The notes under the pieces: model-generated
Seen by the model: only the letters and a program-made list of their open reading frames with translations
Databases searched by the model: none
What the model was told of the DNA's origin: nothing
Part shown: positions 6,922-15,598 of the stretch, one piece after another
How the letters are laid out: each line of letters opens with the position of its first letter
Numbering within the stretch: position 1 is the stretch's first letter
NCBI GenBank assembly: GCA_031549115.1
Contig: JAVBQJ010000075.1
Coordinates: forward strand, 1 to 19,927
Reading direction: 5' to 3'
DNA from: JAVBQJ01 sp031549115
Lineage (GTDB): Bacteria > Verrucomicrobiota > Lentisphaeria > Victivallales > Victivallaceae
DNA: 19,927 nucleotides
Position numbers and translations under genes: made by a program

Positions 6922-9900
6922 AAAAAATTCTATGCTTTTGCTGCTTACTTCCATGGCTTGCCGGAGCAAAGGCGGAGCCGCCGGCTGCCAATTTTTATTG
7001 GAAATTTGACCAGGGCCAAGGAACCGTGATTAAGAACCTTGGGACCGGCGGAGTTGCCGATGCGGTGATTCAAAATACTGATCTAGTGAACTGGGAGCAG
7101 GACCCCGTGCTCGGATGGGGGTTGAAGTTTCAGCGTCCCGGCGCTCAGACCGACGGCAATGTCGTGGTAAAAAACGTGCCGGGCCTGAATTTTCAAGGGG
7201 CCTTTTCCATCGTGATCGGCTTCGTTTGTGATTTTAATACCGCCGGGGATCCCACTTCCGCTTTGCTCTGCAAAGGAATCAATTACGATCAGGGCTATTG
7301 TGTGCTGGTCAACAACGGCGGCTCGCAGGGCGTCCTCGTCAGCAACCTCAAAGGAACCCAACCGGAGTACCAGATGACTTCACTGCCGGAGTGCTTCTCC
7401 GGAGTATATGGCGTAGCCGCACTGGTCTGCGACGGAAAGAACCTTACCGGTTACTTCAACGGGAAACCGCTAAGCACGGTGCCGATTACCGGAAAATTGA
7501 TCAATAACAACGAAAATCTCTTTATCGGCAATATGTTTTCTTCGCCGAACCAATTTGCCGGCAAGATCTATTTTGTTCAACTTTTCGATCGGGCGTTAAC
7601 TTCCGACGAGGTGTTTGAAACCTCCAATTCCGCCGGGATCATCGCCACCCCGGACGCCGTGCGTACCGCCAATGCCACTCTGGATACGCAAGCCGAAGCG
7701 GATGCCCGGATTGACCCCGCCGCCACTTACTTTTACGATTGGCGTCATGTCCAACCGGCGGCCGAAGCCGCCAAATGGAAGGTGCGCGAAGCCGGCTTCG
7801 TCCCGCCCGCGCCCATCACAGTGTATCCTCCCGCCGGAGACGATTCGGAAATTTGGATTGATCCTGCGCTGAAAGGTGAATATGATATCAGCATTGGAGC
7901 GCGAACCTTCAGCTCGCCGACCGGCGTATTGGTCAAGCTCGGCGAAGATGGCGAATACCGCAATGTCCGGCTCGCCGGCATTTCCAATGACAAACTTTTT
8001 CACAATGTCGATATTCCGGTATACAAAAATGTGAAAATGGATGGCAAAAAACTTTACCTGGCCAGCTCCGGGCTCACCATGTACCTTGGGTATGTCAAAT
8101 TTGTCCCCTCCGGCAGCGGCCTGGAGCAGCCCGTGTGCGCTCATGCCACCATTGAACCGGGCAAGCGCGTCGACCCGGACAAGTTGCTTGCCGAGGTCGA
8201 GGCCGCCAATATCAGGGCCGGAAAATTTGTCGAGCGTCTTTACGTGGACGATACTCCCGCTCCGGCGGCGACCGCCGAAGCCCATGACCGCGGTTACTTG
8301 TTGTATCCCCTTACCCCAATGGCCATGACCTTTTCCCAAACCATTCCCAAGCGCGATTACGGGAAAATCACCATCGAAGGAGCCGGGGTGCCGGGCGAAT
8401 TTGTTTCGATGTGTTTCGGCATTCGCAGCTTGCGCGATGTCATGCTGAATCCCCGAATCAAAGGACTCCCGGCCGATGCCGAAGGTAATCCATTGAAGGC
8501 GGTGTTGGATTTCCGGATGGTCGAGGAACTGAACCGGGCGGTGGGCGCTTTTGACGTTTCGGCCGGAGGCAGGGTGGAGTTCCTCCGGGGGCCCAACTAT
8601 CTGGAACCGGTCAATCCGTTGCAGTTGGCCGGCGGGATTTCCAAACAATTCTGGTTGAATGTCGAGCTGTCAGCCGAAGCGGCTCCCGGCACGTATCGCG
8701 GAGTCATCGCATTGGATGGACAAACCGAGATCCCGTTTGCGGTGGAAGTGTACCCGTTTCAACTGGATGAATTACTGGATATGGACTTTGCCATGTATTG
8801 CGGCCTGGGCGTGCGCGGAGAGGCGCTGAAAACCGCGCTGCGCGACCTGAAACGTCACAATATGACCACGCTGATGCTCTTTGGCGGTGACAATATGGTG
8901 GTGTTTTCCGGTTCCACGGCGGATGACGTGGCGATTGATTTCGAGCGTTCCGGTATCACCGAGATCATGGATGGCTATCGGGAGGTCGGTTTTACCGGCA
9001 ACATCTTTATGTGCACCAGCGAATACCTTGATGCCAAGGCCCATGAATTCACCGGCCAGGGCAAATACGAAGCGGTTTATCTGAAGTTGATCGGGCAATT
9101 GGAGGATTACCGTAAAGCAAATGGCTGGCCGGTGTTCTATTACCAATCCTATGACGAGGTTCCCTCATTGCCACATCATTTCCCGCGTTTTATCCGGGAG
9201 CTGAAGACGCAAAAGATTGCCGGAGTGCCAACCCAGGTCGACCACTTGTGGTACAAGACCAACCGCCCCTGCCAGCAGGAGATTGACCGGAGCGTCCCGT
9301 ACATCGACATATTTACTTTGCGCTACAGCACCAAGCCGATGTTTTACGTCGATGACTGGCCGGAGATTCAAAAAATCGCGGCGGAACGCGGCAAAAAGCT
9401 CTATATGTACAACACCAACAACGCCTGTCCGTTCTTCGAGCCGACCAGCATGCGCTTTATTGGCGGGTGGATCTTTGAAACCCTCTCCGAACCGGTCAAG
9501 GGGCAGTTCATGTGGGCATATAACTGGTTTACCGGGAGTGCCTACAGCGATATCGACGGTAATGTGAATGATGATTCGTACTATTTGCCGCCCACCGGTT
9601 CGCACAAAGGAGGACCGACACTGGGGTGGGAATTGTATCGGATCGGGATCGATGATCTCAAGTATATCCGTACTCTCAAGCGTTTGATCTCCGAGGCGCG
9701 AAGCGTCGGCTTGCATACCGGGGCGGATGCGACGCAAAAGGTGTATGACGACTTGAAAAACAGCTTTGATTTCGCCATGATGAAGGAGAAGGTCACCTGG
9801 GTTGATTCGATCTGGGAGCGGCAAAACCGCAACGCGGCCGGCGTAACCGAGGTTTCAGGGGACTTTTATCTTCCCAACGGCTGGCGCGCCGAGGATTACA

Positions 9901-10013
9901 TGAAAGCGCGCCGGAGCCTGGCCGAAGCAATCATAAAGCTGCGCAACGAATTGGCAACGCGACCGGATGACACGCGTATTTTACCCCATGGAACGGGGAG
10001 TGTGGAAAAGTGA
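6918..10013 (+). CDS. Exported LamG-domain, GH123-like (DUF4091-like) glycosidase
   Basis: The product is 1031 aa. The signal peptide MKKILCFCCLLPWLAGAKA has a likely cut before E20. Residues about 25-235 form a LamG/concanavalin-A-like carbohydrate-binding domain (YWKFDQGQG start, LFDRALTSDEV end). Residues about 265-400 are a second beta-rich domain. A further beta domain (about 475-615, APGTYRGVIAL) leads into a TIM-barrel-like part (about 620-1000). D746-E747 in FYYQSYDEVP match the Asp-Glu pair used by GH123 enzymes in substrate-assisted cleavage of N-acetylhexosaminides. The segment GWELYRIGIDDLKY near the end resembles the WEL-R-GI-D--Y pattern of DUF4091 proteins. The gene is coupled by 4-bp overlaps to both neighbours. 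A hexosaminidase acting on an exported or periplasmic glycan is my inference; the domain family is likely, the substrate is not shown. Confidence 0.75.
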   Translation: MKKILCFCCLLPWLAGAKAEPPAANFYWKFDQGQGTVIKNLGTGGVADAVIQNTDLVNWEQDPVLGWGLKFQRPGAQTDGNVVVKNVPGLNFQGAFSIVIGFVCDFNTAGDPTSALLCKGINYDQGYCVLVNNGGSQGVLVSNLKGTQPEYQMTSLPECFSGVYGVAALVCDGKNLTGYFNGKPLSTVPITGKLINNNENLFIGNMFSSPNQFAGKIYFVQLFDRALTSDEVFETSNSAGIIATPDAVRTANATLDTQAEADARIDPAATYFYDWRHVQPAAEAAKWKVREAGFVPPAPITVYPPAGDDSEIWIDPALKGEYDISIGARTFSSPTGVLVKLGEDGEYRNVRLAGISNDKLFHNVDIPVYKNVKMDGKKLYLASSGLTMYLGYVKFVPSGSGLEQPVCAHATIEPGKRVDPDKLLAEVEAANIRAGKFVERLYVDDTPAPAATAEAHDRGYLLYPLTPMAMTFSQTIPKRDYGKITIEGAGVPGEFVSMCFGIRSLRDVMLNPRIKGLPADAEGNPLKAVLDFRMVEELNRAVGAFDVSAGGRVEFLRGPNYLEPVNPLQLAGGISKQFWLNVELSAEAAPGTYRGVIALDGQTEIPFAVEVYPFQLDELLDMDFAMYCGLGVRGEALKTALRDLKRHNMTTLMLFGGDNMVVFSGSTADDVAIDFERSGITEIMDGYREVGFTGNIFMCTSEYLDAKAHEFTGQGKYEAVYLKLIGQLEDYRKANGWPVFYYQSYDEVPSLPHHFPRFIRELKTQKIAGVPTQVDHLWYKTNRPCQQEIDRSVPYIDIFTLRYSTKPMFYVDDWPEIQKIAAERGKKLYMYNTNNACPFFEPTSMRFIGGWIFETLSEPVKGQFMWAYNWFTGSAYSDIDGNVNDDSYYLPPTGSHKGGPTLGWELYRIGIDDLKYIRTLKRLISEARSVGLHTGADATQKVYDDLKNSFDFAMMKEKVTWVDSIWERQNRNAAGVTEVSGDFYLPNGWRAEDYMKARRSLAEAIIKLRNELATRPDDTRILPHGTGSVEK

Positions 10014-11251
10014 AAGAGATCATGACAATGCTTCTGGCCGGAACCGTACTCCATGCCGCGGAGCTCAAGGTGGAGTGCGATCGCCCTGCCGCCACGTATT
10101 CATGCGGTGGGAAGGTGGTTTTTTCCGCCGAAGCCACTGTGAATGGCGAACCGGTGAAAGAGGGCAAAATGAATATGATCCTCACGTTGGATAATTACCG
10201 GGAAGTCGACCGGCAGAGTGTGGAAATCCGGGATGGCGCGGCGGAGCTCTCGTATGTCGCCCGGGAGCCGACCTTTGTCTGGTGCCGGGCGGAACTGGAA
10301 AATGACGCAAGCGGCAATTACGGCCTGGCTTCCGCCGCTTTTGAGCCGGAGCATATTCGGCAGGGTTTTCCGGAACCGGCGGACTTTGATCGCTTTTGGG
10401 CGCAAGGACAGGCGGAGGCAGAGGCCGGCGAACTGGATTTGCAACTGGAATACGCGGCGGATTTTGCCGATACGCAGCGCGACGCGTGGCGGTTGGAGTT
10501 CGCCGCCCCCGGCGGAGGCCGATTGTACGGCATGCTGACCATCCCGAAGGGCGAAGGAAACTTTCCGGCGATGGTGATGGTGCCCGGAGCGGGACCGTCA
10601 CGCTATGTGCCGGATTTTCACATCGACGGAGTGATCAATTTGTATATCAATGTCCACGACTACCGTCCGGTTGCCGATCCGGAACCGGCCGCCGGGCTTT
10701 ATGATGCATTGAATGCCTCCGGCTCCTACATGCACCGGGGAGCGGATGCCCGCGAAAACATCTATTTCCGCCGGGTCTGGCTCGGAGTGGATCTGCTGTT
10801 GCGGCGTTTTCTGGCCGGTCACCCCAAGTTCAACGGACGGTTGGGGGCGATCGGCATCAGCCAGGGCGGCGGGGCGGCGTTGGCATTGGCCGCGCTCAAT
10901 CCGATGATTGGAAGGGTATTGGCCAACAAGCCGGTGATGTGTGACCATGGCGCTATCCTCCAGGGACGCAATCCCGGTTGGCCGCACTATGCGGTTTATA
11001 CGCCGGCGCCGGACATTCTGGAGGTTTCCTCCTACTATGAAATGGCCAATTTTGCCCGCCGAATCAAGGTGCCGGCCACCGTGATAATCGGCTATGTCGA
11101 TACCGCCTGTTATCCGGGAGGGGTCTATGCCGCGGTCAACAACCTCAAGTCGGCGCTCGGAACCGTGATTCCCGAACCCGGGGTGGGACACGAATGGGGA
11201 CCGCATTTTGAGGAAGAAGTCAAGAATTTCAAGGAGTTTCTGTTGCCATGA
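10010..11251 (+). CDS. Exported CE7/acetylxylan-esterase-like alpha/beta hydrolase
   Basis: The product is 413 aa. It starts with GTG at 10010 (GTGA overlap with the previous stop); an ATG at 10022 is an alternative. The first 18 residues look like a short signal peptide. Residues about 19-112 form an immunoglobulin-like beta domain. From about 120 comes the alpha/beta hydrolase with FPEPADFDRFW, the typical start of AXE1 domains. The nucleophile is S284 in GISQGGG. D364 in GYVDTACYPG and H394 in GVGHEWG complete the triad. CE7 enzymes remove acetyl groups from xylo-oligosaccharides and related acetylated sugars. The next gene starts inside its stop (ATGA, 11248). With the sialate esterase-like gene at 15599 it suggests a heavily O-acetylated substrate. 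Confidence 0.88.
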   Translation: MKEIMTMLLAGTVLHAAELKVECDRPAATYSCGGKVVFSAEATVNGEPVKEGKMNMILTLDNYREVDRQSVEIRDGAAELSYVAREPTFVWCRAELENDASGNYGLASAAFEPEHIRQGFPEPADFDRFWAQGQAEAEAGELDLQLEYAADFADTQRDAWRLEFAAPGGGRLYGMLTIPKGEGNFPAMVMVPGAGPSRYVPDFHIDGVINLYINVHDYRPVADPEPAAGLYDALNASGSYMHRGADARENIYFRRVWLGVDLLLRRFLAGHPKFNGRLGAIGISQGGGAALALAALNPMIGRVLANKPVMCDHGAILQGRNPGWPHYAVYTPAPDILEVSSYYEMANFARRIKVPATVIIGYVDTACYPGGVYAAVNNLKSALGTVIPEPGVGHEWGPHFEEEVKNFKEFLLP

Positions 11252-12498
11252 AGATCACTGCGGTAGAAACCGTTTTGCTGACCGGTCCGTCCACCAACGA
11301 CCCATTCTTCCTGGAAGCGAGAAACCGCCGGAGCGCGGCAATCATCCGGATTGTGACCGATGCCGGGGTGGTGGGACTGGGCGAAAGTTACGCCGGTTAT
11401 TTCATTCCGGAGGCGGTACCGGGAATCGTGGAATTCTTCCAACCCGTCCTGCTCGGCCGCGATCCGCTGGAGAGTAGGGAACTGTGGGCCCGGATGTACC
11501 ATTGCGGCAATTTTTGGTGTCGCACCGGACTGGGGGCGGCGGTTCTTGGCGGCATTGATGCGGCGCTGTGGGATATCCGGGGCAAAGCAGTCGGATTGCC
11601 GGTATATCGGTTGCTGGCCGAGGAATATGGCGATACGTTTCATAATGCCCAAGGTTTTTGCGGGCAGGAAAAGGTGCGTTGTTACGCGACCGGCGGCCCC
11701 AGTAATTATCCTCCGGAGCGCCTGGCCGCCAAGGTGGAGCATTATCTGAAATGCGGTTTCCACGCGGTCAAGCTGGGAGCCGGATCGTATCATTCCAAGC
11801 ATGGCGACTGGATCGCGACGGGAGCGGAGGCTGCGGATTTCGAAGCCGAAAAATCTGATTTCCTGCGTCGTAATTTCGGCCGGGAATTGACTTTGCTGTA
11901 CGACGGGCACATGGGCAACTCGCCCTCCGCGACTTGGGACTTGGCTACCGCGCAGGCGGTATTGGCGGCGCAGGCGCAGTTTGATATCTTATTTTACGAG
12001 GAACCCTTGCATTATACGCGTCCGGACTGGTATGCCGCATTGCGGCAGGAGAGCCCGGTTCCGGTGGCGGGCGGCGAATGTCTGACCGCTTTGTGCGACT
12101 GGCGGCCGTTTCTCGATCAGAAGTGTCTGGATGTGGGGCAGCCGGACGCCTCGTTTCTCGCCGGAATTGGAGAATTTATGCAGGTGGCGGCACTCTTGAG
12201 TCATCAGGGAGCAAAGCTTGCGCCGCATGCGTGGGGCGCGGGGCTGTCGCAGATGCAGAATATTCATTGTGCCTTTGCGTCACCCAATACCTTGATTGCT
12301 GAAGTGGCGCCGGATTACGGTCCATTGCATGCGCTGCTTATTGGAGATTCTTTGCGGATGGAGAATGGAGTTTTATTGCCGCCGGAGCGCCCGGGATGGG
12401 GAGTGGATCTGCCGGATGAGGTGGTGCGGCAATATGCTTTCGTGCCGGGAAGCGGCGAATTCAACGAAGTACCGGGCAAACTCTTACCCTTGGGATGA
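11248..12498 (+). CDS. Enolase-superfamily (mandelate racemase/muconate lactonizing-type) dehydratase
   Basis: The product is 416 aa. The N-terminal capping domain (1-125) begins MKITAVETVLLTG. The barrel carries K175 (AVKLG) as candidate base, metal ligands D219 (YDGHMG), E251 or E252 (YEEP) and E277 (GGEC), and H327 (PHAWG), which may pair with D300 (QPDAS) as the His-Asp dyad of the mandelate racemase group. The group removes a proton next to a carboxylate, and sugar-acid dehydratases such as those for galactonate, rhamnonate or fuconate belong here. The DGH form of the first ligand motif differs from common DAN motifs, so I do not assign a substrate. The start overlaps the esterase stop, and the next gene follows after 4 bp. 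Together with the SDR and hydroxyacid dehydrogenase genes it supports oxidative sugar-acid breakdown in the cytoplasm. Confidence 0.9.
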   Translation: MKITAVETVLLTGPSTNDPFFLEARNRRSAAIIRIVTDAGVVGLGESYAGYFIPEAVPGIVEFFQPVLLGRDPLESRELWARMYHCGNFWCRTGLGAAVLGGIDAALWDIRGKAVGLPVYRLLAEEYGDTFHNAQGFCGQEKVRCYATGGPSNYPPERLAAKVEHYLKCGFHAVKLGAGSYHSKHGDWIATGAEAADFEAEKSDFLRRNFGRELTLLYDGHMGNSPSATWDLATAQAVLAAQAQFDILFYEEPLHYTRPDWYAALRQESPVPVAGGECLTALCDWRPFLDQKCLDVGQPDASFLAGIGEFMQVAALLSHQGAKLAPHAWGAGLSQMQNIHCAFASPNTLIAEVAPDYGPLHALLIGDSLRMENGVLLPPERPGWGVDLPDEVVRQYAFVPGSGEFNEVPGKLLPLG

Positions 12499-12502
12499 AA
12501 TA

Positions 12503-14512
12503 ATGAGTAAACATCAATTGCGTTTCCGTCAGGTCCATTTGGACTTTCACGTTTCCGGGCTCATTCCCGGGATCGGCAAAAATTTTGACAAGCACCGCTG
12601 GCAGCAAAAGCTGTCCGATGCCAGTATTGACTCCATCACCTGTTTTGCCGTATGTGGTCATGGCTGGAACTACAACCGGACCCGGGTCGGGAAAATGCAC
12701 CCCCACTTGCAGTTCGACTTGCTTCGTGCTCAGTTTGATGCCTGCAAAGAGCTCGATATCCATGTGCCAATTTACATTACTGCCGGGTTTAATCAACGCC
12801 TGGCCATGGAGCATGCCGAATGGTGCGAAATAAAACCGGATGACAGAACCACACCGCCGCTGCGCCCCGGCTTCATAAAACTTTGCTTCAACACGCCCTA
12901 TCTGGATGAGCTCTGCGCTTTGATCGGAGAAGTGGCGCGGGACTATCCCAATGCCGACGGCATCTTTTTGGACATCATCCACCAAAGTGAGTGTTGCTGC
13001 CGCCATTGTGTCCGCGATATGATTGCTCAAGGCTTGAACCCGGAGTCCGAAGCGGAGCGCAAGCGTTTTTCGGCACAGGTTTTGCGCCATTATTACCAGC
13101 GTGCCACCGCCGCGGCACGCCAATACAATCCGGAGATGCCGGTATTTCACAACAGCGGCAACGTGGTTCCGGGACGTACCGGGCTGTTACCATACTTCAG
13201 CCACCTGGAATTGGAGAGCCTCCCCACCGGTGGCTGGGGTTACGATCATTACCCGTTTGCGGCGGCCTACAGTCGCAACCTGGAGTTGGATTTTTTGGGC
13301 ATGACCGGTAAATTTCACACTACGTGGGGCGAATTCGGCGGCTTCAAGCACCCCAATGCGCTGCGTTATGAGTGCTGCGCCATGCTTGCCAACGGCTCCA
13401 AATGCAGCATTGGCGACCAACCCCATCCGGGGTTGGCTTTGGATGACAGCACCTATGCCATGATCGGAGCAGCCTATCGGGAAGTGAAGCAAAAAGAGGA
13501 ATTTTGCCGGGACGTGCACAGTTTGGCCAATCTGGCCATTCTGTCTTCCGCCGGAGTTCACGCGGAGCGTACCGGGGAGAGTGCCCCGGATATCGGCGCT
13601 TCACGCCTGCTCCTGGAGGCGCATATCCCATTTGATGTGGTGGATCTGTCGATGGACTTCGCTCGTTATCGCTTCTTGTTGCTGCCGGACGATATCCGGC
13701 TGGACGAGGCGCTGGCGGCGCGGTTGCATGCGTTTCGGAGTCATGGCGGGAAACTGATTCTTTCCGGATATAGCGGACTGGATGCCGCCGGCAGGGATTT
13801 CGCACTCAAGCTGCCGGCGCGGTATTTCGGCATAAACGAATTTTGTCCGGACTACGTTCAGTGCGCGCCGGAATTTGCCCCCGATTTTGTTCGCACTCCA
13901 TTTGTCATGTATGAACCGAGCTGTCGAATCAAGGTGAAAAAGGCTCTCTCGCTGGGGAAGGTCTTCAACCCTTATTTCAGCCGCACGTTTGAACATTTTT
14001 GTTCGCACCAGCATGCTCCTTGCCGCGAGAAGGACAATGGTTGCGACGCCGGCTTCATCGGGGACGGCGTGCTGTACTTTGCCCATCCGGTTTTTACGGT
14101 ATATCGAGGTTATGGGATGGTGGCGCTGCGGGAATTTGCGGCGGGTGCAATCAAAAAATTCATGGGGAGCGAGTTGCCGGTCCGGACGAATCTGCCCAGC
14201 GCCGGGCGCGTCACGCTGATGCGCCAGGAGGTCCCCAAACGCACAGTGGTGCATTTGTTGTACGCCAACACCGTATTGCGCGGCGGCATGGCCGATCTGA
14301 CCGGCACCAGCTATCCGATTGAAAAACCGCTGGAGGTCATTGAAGAATTGAACGACCTCCACGATGTGCAAGTTTCTCTCCCGCGCGGCAACTTCAAGAA
14401 AGCCTTTCTGGAGCCGGAACACCGCGAACTGGCGTTGGCCCGGGAGGAGGATATGGTGACGTTCACCGTGCCGGTACTGAACTGCCACCGGATCATCACT
14501 TTGGAGGAGTGA
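12503..14512 (+). CDS. GHL6-like glycosidase candidate with beta-galactosidase-trimerisation-like domain
   Basis: The product is 669 aa. ATG at 12503 (MSKHQLRFRQVHLDFH) is preferred over an in-frame start at 12296, which would overlap the upstream gene by 200 bp. There is no signal peptide. Residues about 5-330 form a TIM barrel: QVHLDFH near 10, TCFAVCGHGW (near 47), then DGIFLDIIHQ (152-161) followed by a cysteine cluster C164, C165, C166 and C169, typical of the hypothetical glycosyl hydrolase 6 family. From about 336 (LANLAILSSAG) to about 590 the pattern resembles the flavodoxin-like trimerisation domain of GH42 beta-galactosidases. A small beta domain ends the protein. Substrate is unknown; fucosidase- or galactosidase-like activity is often guessed for relatives. 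The next gene follows after 4 bp. Confidence 0.78.
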   Translation: MSKHQLRFRQVHLDFHVSGLIPGIGKNFDKHRWQQKLSDASIDSITCFAVCGHGWNYNRTRVGKMHPHLQFDLLRAQFDACKELDIHVPIYITAGFNQRLAMEHAEWCEIKPDDRTTPPLRPGFIKLCFNTPYLDELCALIGEVARDYPNADGIFLDIIHQSECCCRHCVRDMIAQGLNPESEAERKRFSAQVLRHYYQRATAAARQYNPEMPVFHNSGNVVPGRTGLLPYFSHLELESLPTGGWGYDHYPFAAAYSRNLELDFLGMTGKFHTTWGEFGGFKHPNALRYECCAMLANGSKCSIGDQPHPGLALDDSTYAMIGAAYREVKQKEEFCRDVHSLANLAILSSAGVHAERTGESAPDIGASRLLLEAHIPFDVVDLSMDFARYRFLLLPDDIRLDEALAARLHAFRSHGGKLILSGYSGLDAAGRDFALKLPARYFGINEFCPDYVQCAPEFAPDFVRTPFVMYEPSCRIKVKKALSLGKVFNPYFSRTFEHFCSHQHAPCREKDNGCDAGFIGDGVLYFAHPVFTVYRGYGMVALREFAAGAIKKFMGSELPVRTNLPSAGRVTLMRQEVPKRTVVHLLYANTVLRGGMADLTGTSYPIEKPLEVIEELNDLHDVQVSLPRGNFKKAFLEPEHRELALAREEDMVTFTVPVLNCHRIITLEE

Positions 14513-14516
14513 GCTT

Positions 14517-15545
14517 ATGTTGAAACTGCTTATTGATATGCCCGTGGAGGAATCGTTTTTCTCCCGATTGCAGTCGGACAAAGAGCTGGAGATATGTTTT
14601 GTGCCGCCTCCGGACGCCGCTTTGCCGTCGCCGGAGGAGTGTGCCCGTGCCTGGCCGGAGGAGTTGATCGGAGACGCGGATATTTTGTTCGGCACCGAAT
14701 TGCCGGCCAACCATGCCATAATGACGCAGCTCAAATTCATTCAGATATCTTCCGCCGGTTTTACGCAGATGATCGGCAAAGGAATGCCGGAACGAGGTAT
14801 TCGCTGCTGCAATGCCGCCGGAGTACAGGACATTCCGATTGCGGAGTGGAATGTCGCCATGATGATTAATCTGCGGCGGAATTTGCGGCGGATGATCGCC
14901 AATCAGGAGCTGGCGATCTGGGACCGCAATGCGGTATTTCAGCAGGAAATCCACGGCCTGACGCTGGGGATTTTCGGTTATGGCGGCATCGGCCGCCAGA
15001 CCGCGCGCCTCGCCAGGACACTGGGGCTCAATGTTCATGTGCTGACGCGTGACGGCGGGCTGCCCAGGCGGGAAAACATGTATACGGTGGAGGGGACCGG
15101 CGATCCGGACGGCCGTTTTGTGGACCGTTTTTTCGCCAATGCCGAACGGAAAGCATTTTTTGGCGGCATCGATTTCCTGGTCATGGCCATTCCGCTGACG
15201 CCGTCCAATACCGGGACGATTGACTTTGCGGATCTGTCGATGCTCAAGCCGACTGCATTTGTGCTTAATCCGGCGCGCGGACCGCTGATCGTGGAAGCAG
15301 ACCTGATCCGGGCGCTGGAGCGCCGCGTGATTGCCGGAGCGGCTTTGGATACACATTATCACTATCCGATGCCGCCGGATCATGTGTTTTGGCGCATGCC
15401 CAATGTGATCCTCACGCCCCACATTTCCGGGTCGTCGCAGAGCAACCGCTTCTTGGCTCGCATCTGGGAGATTTTCGTTCGGAATGTGGCGAACTACCGG
15501 AAAAAATACCCGCTGCTCAATGAGTTGAAAACCGAAGTACTCTAA
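14517..15545 (+). CDS. D-2-hydroxyacid dehydrogenase, NAD-binding
   Basis: The product is 342 aa. The NAD-binding motif GYGGIG is at 154-159, followed by acidic/basic selection residues TRD (177-179). Catalytic R254 lies in NPARGPLIVEADL and H302 in LTPHISG. The usual catalytic Glu of the EPLP motif is replaced: the segment reads DTHYHYPMPPDH (278-289), putting Y283 in the Glu position. A stretch at about 181-218 is longer than in most members. The family interconverts 2-hydroxy and 2-keto acids. In this operon it could reduce a keto acid produced after the dehydratase step. GGAGGAG precedes the start by about 8 bp, and the gap from the GHL6-like gene is 4 bp. Family is firm; with the Glu missing, turnover or substrate may differ. 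Confidence 0.88.
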   Translation: MLKLLIDMPVEESFFSRLQSDKELEICFVPPPDAALPSPEECARAWPEELIGDADILFGTELPANHAIMTQLKFIQISSAGFTQMIGKGMPERGIRCCNAAGVQDIPIAEWNVAMMINLRRNLRRMIANQELAIWDRNAVFQQEIHGLTLGIFGYGGIGRQTARLARTLGLNVHVLTRDGGLPRRENMYTVEGTGDPDGRFVDRFFANAERKAFFGGIDFLVMAIPLTPSNTGTIDFADLSMLKPTAFVLNPARGPLIVEADLIRALERRVIAGAALDTHYHYPMPPDHVFWRMPNVILTPHISGSSQSNRFLARIWEIFVRNVANYRKKYPLLNELKTEVL

Positions 15546-15598
15546 AAAATCGGTTTTCGAGAAAAATTATACCGAAAAGCTTGAAAGGGTGGAGTAAA

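Noticed and set aside
12296..12502. Upstream extension of the GHL6-like gene to 12296
   Set aside because: It overlaps the enolase-superfamily gene by about 200 bp, and the extra residues look like an out-of-frame shadow. ATG 12503 begins a family-like N-terminus.
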